Shown here: positions 27,121-35,600 of the stretch, piece by piece
How the letters are laid out: every line of letters begins with the position of its first letter
How positions within the stretch are numbered: the stretch's first letter is position 1
Source: RUG695 sp050943135
Lineage (GTDB): Bacteria > Planctomycetota > Planctomycetia > Pirellulales > Thermoguttaceae
Assembly (NCBI GenBank): GCA_050943135.1
Contig: JBMNOP010000010.1
Location: 1-64,000, forward strand
Length of the DNA stretch: 64,000 bases
Reading direction: 5' to 3'
Notes under the pieces: model-generated
Database searches by the model: none
Told to the model about the DNA's origin: nothing
What the model saw: the letters and a program-made list of their open reading frames with translations, nothing else
Position numbers and translations under genes: made by a program

Positions 27121-27212
27121 AGCTGCCGGTATAATCGTTACGACCGGACTCTTTCTTCTTTCTTTTCTTTCCTCCTTTACCGTTAAACTCTGGCTAATCG
27201 GCCCCGACCCGC

Positions 27213-27218
27213 TATAAT
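27213..27218 (+). promoter_or_regulatory. Candidate -10 element of glgB
   Basis: TATAAT in the context GCTATAATAGGG. The region 17 bases upstream (CTGGCT) is a poor -35. It would give a 5' leader of about 165 bases ahead of the start at 27391. Confidence 0.5.
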
Positions 27219-27390
27219 AGGGTTGCGCCCGCTACGGGAAAAACGCTCTTCGGGCGGCCTGTCCGGCGGCGAGGCGACCCGCGCGGCAAAAGACGCGCGC
27301 CTTTCGCGGGGCGGCGGGAAAAAGTCAGGCGCGGAAGCCCAATCGATCACAAATTTCAGAGACAAAAACAAAAAACCGGCAGAAACGGCT

Positions 27391-29322
27391 ATGGAAGTGA
27401 ACAACCGCTTTTCAACGATCCTCTCCGAATTCGACTTCTACCTGTTCGGGGAAGGGGGATTCCTGAAGTGTTACGAAAAGCTCGGCGCGCACCCTCGGGT
27501 CTTGGACGGGGTGAGCGGGGTCAATTTTCTTGTTTGGGCACCGAATGCCGACCGCGTTTCGGTGGTCGGGGACTTCAACGGTTGGGACGGCGCGAAGAAC
27601 CCCCTTTTCAAGCATTACCCTTCCGGACTCTGGGAAACCTTTGTTCCCGGGATCGGGCCGGGAACCCTCTACAAATACAGGATCGAAAGCGCGATGGGCA
27701 CCGTCGAAAAGGCGGACCCGTTCGGATTTCGGGCGGAACTTCCCCCCCGCACCGCGTCGATCGTCGACGACCTCGACCGCTACGAGTGGCACGACGCCGA
27801 TTGGATGCAAAAGCGCGCGGCCGACAACCTTTTTTGGCTTCATGGCCCGGTCTCGATCTATGAGGTCCATTTGGGCAGTTGGCGGCGCGACCCTTCCGAG
27901 CCGGGACGGTTTCTGACCTGTCGCGAGATCGCCGAGCCGCTCATCAATTACGTGAAAGAAAACGGATACACGCATGTCGAATTTCTGCCGGTTGCCGAAC
28001 ATCCCTTTTCGCCCAGTTGGGGATATCAGGTGATCGGGTATTACTCGGTAAGCAGTCGTTTCGGTACGCCCGACGACCTCCGCTACCTGATCGACCTCTG
28101 CCATCAGAACGGGATCGGCGTGATCCTTGACTGGGTTCCCGCCCATTTTCCGAAAGACGATCACGGATTGCGCCGATTCGACGGTACCGCCCTCTACGAG
28201 CATGAGGATCCCCGGCTTGGGGAACATACCGACTGGGGGACGCTCATCTTCAATTACGGTCGGAACGAAGTGCGGAACTACCTGGTCTCGAACGCGCTGT
28301 TTTGGTTCGATAAGTACCATATCGACGGTTTGCGGGTCGATGCCGTCGCCTCGATGCTCTACCTCGATTACAGCCGGAACGAAGGAGAATGGATTCCGAA
28401 CAAATACGGCGGTCGCGAAAACCTCGAGGCGATCGAGTTCCTCAAAGAGATGAACCTGCAGGCCCATACGCACCATAAGGGAGTTCTGACGATCGCCGAA
28501 GAGTCGACCACCTGGAGCGGTGTCACGCGCCCGGTTTACGCCGGAGGGCTCGGGTTCTCGATGAAGTGGAATATGGGGTGGATGAACGATACCCTCGCTT
28601 ACTTCAAGAAAGACCCGATTCACCGCAGGTTCCATCACAATCAGATGACGTTCAGCCTTTGCTACGCGTTCGGCGAAAACTTTGTACTTCCGATTTCGCA
28701 TGACGAGGTGGTACACGGTAAAGGGACGATCATCGGTTCGGCGCCGGGCGACCCGTGGCAGAAGTTCGCCGCGGCACGCCTGCTCTACGGCTATATGTGG
28801 ACCCATCCGGGGAAGAAACTCCTCTTTATGGGGAACGATTTCGGGCAGTGGCGCGAATGGAATTTTAACGTCAGTCTCGATTGGGATCTGCTGAACAACG
28901 AAAATACCCACGGCGGGCTGCTAAAGTGCGTCGCCGACCTGAACCGCCTTTACCGGGAAGAAAAGGCACTGCACGAACTCGACTTCGACAGGAGCGGCTT
29001 TGAGTGGATCGACTGTAATAACGCCGAGGAGTCGATCTTCTCGTACATTCGCCGTGCCAAAGACCCTTCCGATTACCTGGTGATTGTCCTGAACTGGACC
29101 CCCGTGCTGCGCCGCCGTCGGTTCGGTGTGCCCGAAGCGGTTCCGTTCCAGGAAATTTTTAACAGCGACGCCTCTTATTACGGCGGAAGCCGGACCGGGA
29201 ACGGGTTGGTGCAGGCCGATCCTTTCGGCGCGTTCGGTCGCCCCGCCTCGATCGAAATCCTCGTCCCCCCGCTCGGCGTTACCATTTTTAAGCCGGTCCG
29301 TCCCCGACGGACGTCCAAATAA
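27391..29322 (+). CDS. glgB: 1,4-alpha-glucan branching enzyme
   Basis: 643 aa from ATG 27391 (MEVNNRFSTILSEFDFYLFGEG); the frame is open upstream but low-complexity. It has a CBM48/early-set domain (residues about 35-120, VNFLVWAPNADRVSVVGDFNGW) and a GH13 barrel. The nucleophile is in DGLRVDAVASMLY (about residue 310), the acid/base in LTIAEESTTW (about 365), and PISHDEVVHGKGT (about 430) follows. A C-terminal all-beta domain ends the protein. It makes the alpha-1,6 branches of glycogen. No other glycogen genes are beside it in the window. Confidence 0.93.
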   Translation: MEVNNRFSTILSEFDFYLFGEGGFLKCYEKLGAHPRVLDGVSGVNFLVWAPNADRVSVVGDFNGWDGAKNPLFKHYPSGLWETFVPGIGPGTLYKYRIESAMGTVEKADPFGFRAELPPRTASIVDDLDRYEWHDADWMQKRAADNLFWLHGPVSIYEVHLGSWRRDPSEPGRFLTCREIAEPLINYVKENGYTHVEFLPVAEHPFSPSWGYQVIGYYSVSSRFGTPDDLRYLIDLCHQNGIGVILDWVPAHFPKDDHGLRRFDGTALYEHEDPRLGEHTDWGTLIFNYGRNEVRNYLVSNALFWFDKYHIDGLRVDAVASMLYLDYSRNEGEWIPNKYGGRENLEAIEFLKEMNLQAHTHHKGVLTIAEESTTWSGVTRPVYAGGLGFSMKWNMGWMNDTLAYFKKDPIHRRFHHNQMTFSLCYAFGENFVLPISHDEVVHGKGTIIGSAPGDPWQKFAAARLLYGYMWTHPGKKLLFMGNDFGQWREWNFNVSLDWDLLNNENTHGGLLKCVADLNRLYREEKALHELDFDRSGFEWIDCNNAEESIFSYIRRAKDPSDYLVIVLNWTPVLRRRRFGVPEAVPFQEIFNSDASYYGGSRTGNGLVQADPFGAFGRPASIEILVPPLGVTIFKPVRPRRTSK

Positions 29323-29479
29323 ACCGTCCGGGAGATTTTCCCCTTTTCTTACGCGGCGGCGCGTGACGAGCGTGTCGCCGCGGTCGGTTTTTCCTACCGA
29401 CCCTGTCGTCGGCACAAAATTTCGGGTAGAATCGGGGCGGGGGATCTCTTTCCGAATGCCCCGGCCCGGAAACAATCCG

Positions 29480-30796
29480 ATGAATCAAATCAAACCCAAA
29501 TTCCCGCTCTGTCAGCAGATCATCGTTGCGGTGATCGCGGGAGTACTCTTCGGTATTTTTCTTTCCGATCGTGTCGCGCTCGTCGGCTGGATGGGGGTGA
29601 TCTTCCTACGTCTCCTGAAGCTGATTGCGATTCCGCTCGTCTTTTTCCTGATCACCGCGTCGATTGCCGGGGCGGGGAAAAGCCGAAACCTGAACGTTCT
29701 CGGCCTCAAGACGATCCTCTACTACAGCGCCACGAGCATCTTGGCGATCCTGACCGGTATCTTTTTCGTTTCGGTTCTCCGGCCGGGCGCGGGGGTCGAT
29801 CTTGGCAACGCGGCCAAGCTTCCCGACTCGGTTCTCGATACCGGTCCCCGATCGATTTCGCAGATTCTGATCGAGATCGTTCCCGATAACGCGATCGGGG
29901 CGTTTGCCCGTCAGGAGATGCTTGCGATTGTCTTTATGGCGATCCTCCTCGGGGCGGTTCTTTCGCGAATGCGGGGCGAAAAGGCCGAACTGCTGGTTCG
30001 CTTCTTCGACGCCGTTTCGGAACTCCTGATGAAAGTCACCGAACTGGTGATCCGCGTCGCGCCGTTCGGAGTTTTCGGTCTGATCGCCGCACAAATCGCC
30101 GAAATGGGGGGCGACACCGCCCGGTTGGCCAAGCTGACCGGTTCGCTCGGAATCTATCTGGTGACCGTCGTCTCGGGGCTCGCGTTCCATATGCTTGTGA
30201 CCCTTTCGGTGGTCCTCCTTCTGTTTCGGCTCCATCCGCTCAAACATCTGCGGAAAATGTCGCTGGCCCTGATCACCGCGTTTTCCACGGCCACGTCGAA
30301 TGCCACGATTCCGGTTTCGCTCAAACTCCTCGAAGAGGAGGAAGGGGTCTCGAAAGAGACCGCCTCGTTCGTCGTGCCGCTCGGCGCGACGGTGAATATG
30401 GACGGAACAAGCCTCTACGAAACTGTCGTGGTCCTCTTCCTGGCCCAGGCGCACGGGATGGAGATGAACTTCGTCCAAATGGCGACGATCGTCCTGACCG
30501 CATTCCTTTCGGCCGTCGGCACGGCGGGGATCCCGATGGCCAGTCTGGTGATGATCACGATCATCCTGAGCGCGGTCGGTCTGCCGCTCGAGGGACTCGG
30601 GATCATTCTGATCGTCGATCGCCCTCTCGATATGCTCCGAACGACCGTGAATGTCTACGGAGACACCTGTTGCGCCGTCTGCGTCGCCAAATCGGAAGGA
30701 GAGCGCCTCACGATCGAATGGGGGCGCGGAGACGACCCTCCCCCGCAACCTGCCGTCGAAGACGAAGGACCCGCCTTGCCGAACGAAAGGGGATAG
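29480..30796 (+). CDS. Dicarboxylate/amino acid:cation symporter (DAACS family)
   Basis: 438 aa from ATG 29480 (MNQIKPKFPLCQQIIVAVIAG). About eight membrane segments plus two re-entrant loops are predicted. The family hallmarks are TAFSTATSNATIPVSLK (HP1 serine-rich tip), ATVNMDGTSLYETVVVLFLAQ (TM7 NMDGT) and AVGTAGIPMASLVMI (HP2). IVDRPLDMLRTTVNVYGDTC in TM8 has the Asp and Asn that bind substrate. These transporters take up glutamate, aspartate or C4-dicarboxylates with Na+ or H+. The last 40 residues are an acidic, Pro-rich cytoplasmic tail. The start lies about 160 bases after glgB. Confidence 0.9.
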   Translation: MNQIKPKFPLCQQIIVAVIAGVLFGIFLSDRVALVGWMGVIFLRLLKLIAIPLVFFLITASIAGAGKSRNLNVLGLKTILYYSATSILAILTGIFFVSVLRPGAGVDLGNAAKLPDSVLDTGPRSISQILIEIVPDNAIGAFARQEMLAIVFMAILLGAVLSRMRGEKAELLVRFFDAVSELLMKVTELVIRVAPFGVFGLIAAQIAEMGGDTARLAKLTGSLGIYLVTVVSGLAFHMLVTLSVVLLLFRLHPLKHLRKMSLALITAFSTATSNATIPVSLKLLEEEEGVSKETASFVVPLGATVNMDGTSLYETVVVLFLAQAHGMEMNFVQMATIVLTAFLSAVGTAGIPMASLVMITIILSAVGLPLEGLGIILIVDRPLDMLRTTVNVYGDTCCAVCVAKSEGERLTIEWGRGDDPPPQPAVEDEGPALPNERG

Positions 30797-31146
30797 AGAC
30801 GGGGAAGCGTGCGGAGACGTCGGCCCGGGAACCGGTGCGGAACCGGGAAAAAAGGGGCGTCCCTTCCCGAAGTCCCTCATTTTCTGCAGAAAAACGAATC
30901 AAAAATCTGATTTTTACCCGTTTTATTAAACCTAATCTTCCTCTCTTACCACTTTTATATTATAATTATTCCGGTTGAAGAGATGAGGAAAAACGAGGGG
31001 TTTGGTGCCGGTTTGGGCGTCCCTTTCGGTTTCTTTATATTTTTGTCGTTCGTTTCACCGAGGCGTTGACGGCGGCGCGAACGTCCTTCTTCCGGTTCCC
31101 GGCGGAATCGGAATCGACCGACGTGATTCAAGAGGAACAGGATCGT
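30797..31146. other. Intergenic leader upstream of the SbcD/SbcC-like pair
   Basis: An AT-rich core (30890-30975) contains TATAAT at 30961-30966, a likely -10 element without a clear -35. A short palindrome (AAAAATCTGATTTTT, about 30901-30915) lies before it and could be an operator. Confidence 0.4.
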
Positions 31147-32679
31147 ATGACCAATCACCCTTTTCGATTCATCCATGCGGCTGATCTGCATTTGGAATCT
31201 CCCGTCACCGGGTTGTCTTACCTGCCCGAGCATTTGCGAGCGAAGGTACTCGGCGCGCCGAAAGAGGCGGCCGAACGGCTTTTCAAGGAAGCTCTTGCCG
31301 AAAAGGTCGACTTTGTTCTTTTGGTCGGCGGCGTTCTCGACCCGCTCAAAACGGGCGCCTGGGGGCCGCTCTTTCTGCTCGAGCAGTTCGAAAAGCTCCG
31401 GATGGAAGAGATCCCCGTCTTTTGGGCGTGCGGTACCGACGACGATGCCGCAAACTGGCCCGATGTCTTCCCGCTTCCCGACAACGTCCATCGGTTCCCG
31501 GTCGACGAAATCAAAGAGGTGATCTTCCGCAAAGAAGGGGTTCCCTACGCACGAATCCTCGGAACGAGTCTCGGAAAAGGGCAGACGATCGTCAATCCTT
31601 CCTCTTACCCGGCCGACCCCGGCGGGCTCTATTCGATCGGCGTCTTTTACGGGAAGCCGACCCTCGACGCACTCAAAGCCTCCGGAATGCAGTATTGGGC
31701 GCTCGGCGGCAGCCCAAGGCGCGAGACGCTTTCCCAAACGCCCGCGGTGGTCCACTATCCCGGCGTCACCCTGGCCCGCTCGTCGGCCGACCGAAACGAC
31801 TGCGGCTGTTCGCTGGTAGAGGTCAACGAGTTCGGCCGGACGGTGATCCGTGCGATTCGAACCTCGCCGATCGCCTGGTCGAACGAACGGGTTTCGGTCC
31901 ATACCGACACCCTGAAAGAAGATGACCTGCTCAACGAAATGCGTCTCCGCCTGCGCGCGCACCGCAAATCCCAAGAAGATGACACGCTCCTCTTCGTGAA
32001 TTGGCGGGTCGAGTTGCCGACCGACCTGATTCCCGCCTTGCGTTACGGAAACCTGGTCCCGACCCTGTTGCGCGACCTGCGGGGCGATTTCGGCAAAGAG
32101 AACCCCGTGATATACAGTCTCGATATCGAACCGGTCATCCCCGAGACGCTCGACGCTTCCCTCTACGATCAGCAGACGATTCTTGGCGATTTCCTTCGGA
32201 TCACCCACTTTTACCGCGAGAATCCGGACCAGCCGCTTTCTCTTTCCGATTTTTTTCCGGAAGATGTGCGCGAATATCTCGAAAACCGCCTGCTGATCGA
32301 GAAGGTCAAAGCCGAACGCGAGGGGCGCGCCGCCGATAAGACGCCCGATAACACCCGTCCCGAAGAAATTCCCGAAAACAAACAATTTCGCCCCGAGATC
32401 CCCGAAATCGTCCGCCTCCTTTCCCTTTCGATCGACGAACAGGAAGGGTACCGAAAGACCTTCAACGATCTGAAAGAACGGCGTACCGGAGAGTGGCTCA
32501 AGAGAATCGCCTTCTTGCGCGGCGAAGCGCTGAAAGAGGCCGCGGTTCTCGGCACGGAACTTCTGACAGGCCAACCCGAGGAGATTCGTCGTCAGGCGCC
32601 GCCGACGATCCTGAAAGACCCGCGCATCGAACGGGAACGCCGCGGTGCCCTCGATTATCGCGAGAGGAAGGAGAATTAA
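31147..32679 (+). CDS. YhaO/SbcD-like phosphoesterase homologue with degenerate active site
   Basis: 510 aa from ATG 31147 (MTNHPFRFIHAADLHLESPV). The fold is recognisable: motif I (ADLHL) is intact and the order and spacing of later motifs follow YhaO/SbcD. The metal ligands are largely lost, however. The GDxxD motif reads VGGVLD, GNHD reads CGTDDD, the later single-His motif is replaced by GVFYGKP, and the GHxH motif reads WALGGSPRRE. The C-terminal 300 residues form the usual capping/partner-binding region. The stop is two bases before the ATPase gene start at 32682, so the pair is co-translated and should form one complex. In family terms the subunit would be a nuclease; here catalysis looks impossible without compensation, so it may be a structural or DNA-binding partner. 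Confidence 0.85.
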   Translation: MTNHPFRFIHAADLHLESPVTGLSYLPEHLRAKVLGAPKEAAERLFKEALAEKVDFVLLVGGVLDPLKTGAWGPLFLLEQFEKLRMEEIPVFWACGTDDDAANWPDVFPLPDNVHRFPVDEIKEVIFRKEGVPYARILGTSLGKGQTIVNPSSYPADPGGLYSIGVFYGKPTLDALKASGMQYWALGGSPRRETLSQTPAVVHYPGVTLARSSADRNDCGCSLVEVNEFGRTVIRAIRTSPIAWSNERVSVHTDTLKEDDLLNEMRLRLRAHRKSQEDDTLLFVNWRVELPTDLIPALRYGNLVPTLLRDLRGDFGKENPVIYSLDIEPVIPETLDASLYDQQTILGDFLRITHFYRENPDQPLSLSDFFPEDVREYLENRLLIEKVKAEREGRAADKTPDNTRPEEIPENKQFRPEIPEIVRLLSLSIDEQEGYRKTFNDLKERRTGEWLKRIAFLRGEALKEAAVLGTELLTGQPEEIRRQAPPTILKDPRIERERRGALDYRERKEN

Positions 32680-32681
32680 TC

Positions 32682-35600
32682 ATGCGCATCGTTTCTCTGG
32701 AAATCGAGCGGTTCGGAATTTGGGAAAATCTCTATCTCCCGAAAATACGGCGCGGAATCAACGTCTTTTACGGCCCGAACGAGGCCGGAAAGACGACCTT
32801 GATGCAGTTCATCCGAAGTTGTCTTTACGGCTGCGGTAATCAGGACCGGGCGCGCTATATCCAGATGGCGCTCGCGCCGCGCACGGAATCGCCGTTCGCC
32901 GAAAACCGTCTTTCCCCGACCGAAATCGAAGTTTCGGATCCTCGGCGGAAAAAGAAGGATTCTCCGGAAGATACACGCTGGATCGGCGGCGCCCTAACGG
33001 TGCAAGACGACTACGGTGTCCATCGTCTTGAACGTCGCTATATTCGTAAGAGCGCCTTGGCGCTCTACGGGGCCTCGAGCCTTGAACAGAAAGCCGGTTT
33101 CATCGTTTCGGGCGGACTTGCCGCCTGGAGCGGACGCTTCTTCCCGGTCCCGGGAACGGGAATCGCCGAGTCGCTCGTCATTTCCGGAGAGGACGGCCAG
33201 CGCCTGAGCGACCATTTCGTTCAGTCGATCGTCAACAATGTCGACGAAGCGACGTTTAACAACGTCTTTGCCATCGGGCTCGACGAACTCCAGAAACTCG
33301 GAAGTCTTAACGAGACCGACGCCGCGCAGATGCTTTACCGTCTGAGTGTCGGGGTCGATCGCGTCTCGCTCATTCAGGTTCTCCATCAGATTGTGGAAGA
33401 GCGAAACGAAATCTTCGATATTAAGGGGAAACCCGCAATCCTCGACTCGCTCTTGGCAAGGCGCGACGCCCTGAACGAGAAATCCCTTTCGGCCACCGCC
33501 AACCTGCGCGAATACGCCGGCCTCCGCTCGGAACAGATGGAGGCCGAAGAGGCGGTTCGCAAGCTTGAAGAGAAGCTCGCGGTGCATACCCGGCGGCGGC
33601 GGATCTACGAGATCGCGGCCCGGATCGCGCCGCAATGGGACCTGCGCGCCGAATTGCGTGTCGAACGCGCCGAGTACGGCGCCGTACCGGTCGTCGAACC
33701 GAATGCGGTGGCCGAGGCCGAATCGAAACTCGCAGCGATTGCCGATGTGCGCCGCTCGCTTGCCGCGCTTGGCACCGAGTTCAGGCAGACACGAAAAACG
33801 CTCAAGAGCCTGTCGTTCAATCGGAGCATCTGGCGTAACGCGCCGCTGATCGAAATGCTCCTCGGCGAGATTCCCCACCTGACCGATCTTGATCGGAAGG
33901 TCGCCGGAGTTCAAGGCGAAATTGCGGCGATTCAAAAAGAACTCGATTTGGAAGAACAGCGCCTGCGCGGGGCGCGCAGCGGGAAAACCCTCCTGACCTC
34001 GAACCTCTTGCAGTCGATCGTCGATCCGGCCACCGGTCTTCCCGCCTCGGAACCGGTTTCGAGGGCCGCCGAACAGGTCGGTGTGACCGCGTCGGTTCCG
34101 GAAGCGCGTGAAATCGAAGATTTCCGGATTCCGGCCCGCGCCGTTTTCTCTGCCCGAAAGCGGTATGCCAAGACCCGCGACCTCAGCAACGAAACGAACC
34201 AGCGGGTTAAGAGTCTCTCGGCCGAACTCGATCAGGAACTTTCCGCGCGCGGTCAAAGGTCGCTCGACGAGGCGATTACCGCGACCGGCGAACTTGTCGC
34301 GCAGTTGCGCCGTCGTCTCGAAATCAGCAAACGAATCGGCGACCTCGATAAGATCAAACGCGAATTGACCCGCCAAAACGGGTTCCTGGTCGCGAACCAG
34401 TCGCTTCCCTATCCGATCACGATCGCGATCGGTATCGGCGTGGCTCTCGGCGGGCTTCTTGCCGTTTTCTCCATCTTCGGGCAAGAGGCGGTCGAGCCGT
34501 CGCTCGGCATTCTGGGAATCCTGGTCGCGGTTTCGCTCCTCTTCTATAAGACGGCGATCGAACGACGGAATTACGCCAGACTCGGAGCGAACCAGCGGCA
34601 GTTGGCGGCGGTCATGAAACGGACCGACCAGGTGAAAGCCGAAGCCGCGGCAATCGATCAGAAATATCCGGCTCCCGGCCAGGCGATTGAAAGCCGGTTG
34701 CAAAGGGCCGAGGCCGACCTGGCCGCGTTCGAACGGCTTCTGCCGGTCGACGCGCGTCGGAAAGACGCGGTTCACCGTCAAGCGGCTCTCGAAAAGCGCC
34801 TGCTCGCCACCCGCAGAGCGGTTTCGGCGGCCCATCACCGCTGGAGTGACTGGCTCAAGACCGCCGGCCTTTCGCCGACCCTTAAACCTTCGCAAGTCAA
34901 AAGGCTTCTCCATCGGGTCGATTTCGCCGACACGCTCCGCCGCCGTATCGAAGAGAAGAAGGGTCTGCTCAAGCTCTATCTCAAGGAGAAGAAGGGGATC
35001 ACCGACCGACTCGATCTCCTCTTGGGGGAAACGAGGACTCCCGCACTCGATAACGCGACGGCGATCGAGCAGATCAACCACCTGAGCGATCTGCTCGACG
35101 AGGTCCGTCTGATCCGTCAGGAACGGAGCGACCTGTCCAAGAAACTGAGCGGGTTCCGCAAAGACCGGAACAATATTCTCGGGAAAATCCACCGTATGAA
35201 CGTCGACCTGGACGATTTCCTCTCCTTTTACGACTCGAAATCGGTTGACCATCTCAAGGAACTCGCGGCGCGTTACAAGTCGCACCAGGAACTCCTCGAC
35301 CGAATCGCCACGGTCGAAAGTCAGATCGAAGGAGGGATCGGCGGTTACTGCGAAGAGGCTGAGATCGCCGAAGTCCTCGACGACGAGAGTGTCCGCCCGA
35401 ACCTTCCGGCACTGATCAAAGCGCTCGACGAGCGGGTCGAGAAACTTTCGTCCGACAAGAAAGAGAAAACGCTCCGAATCGGTCGGCTCACCGAACAGTT
35501 GGCCAACCTGGCTGCCCAAAGGGACGCGGTCGGCTACCGTTTCGAAAGCGCGGCGATCTCTCGCCGGATCGACGAGATCTCGCGCATCTGGCAGAGCCGC

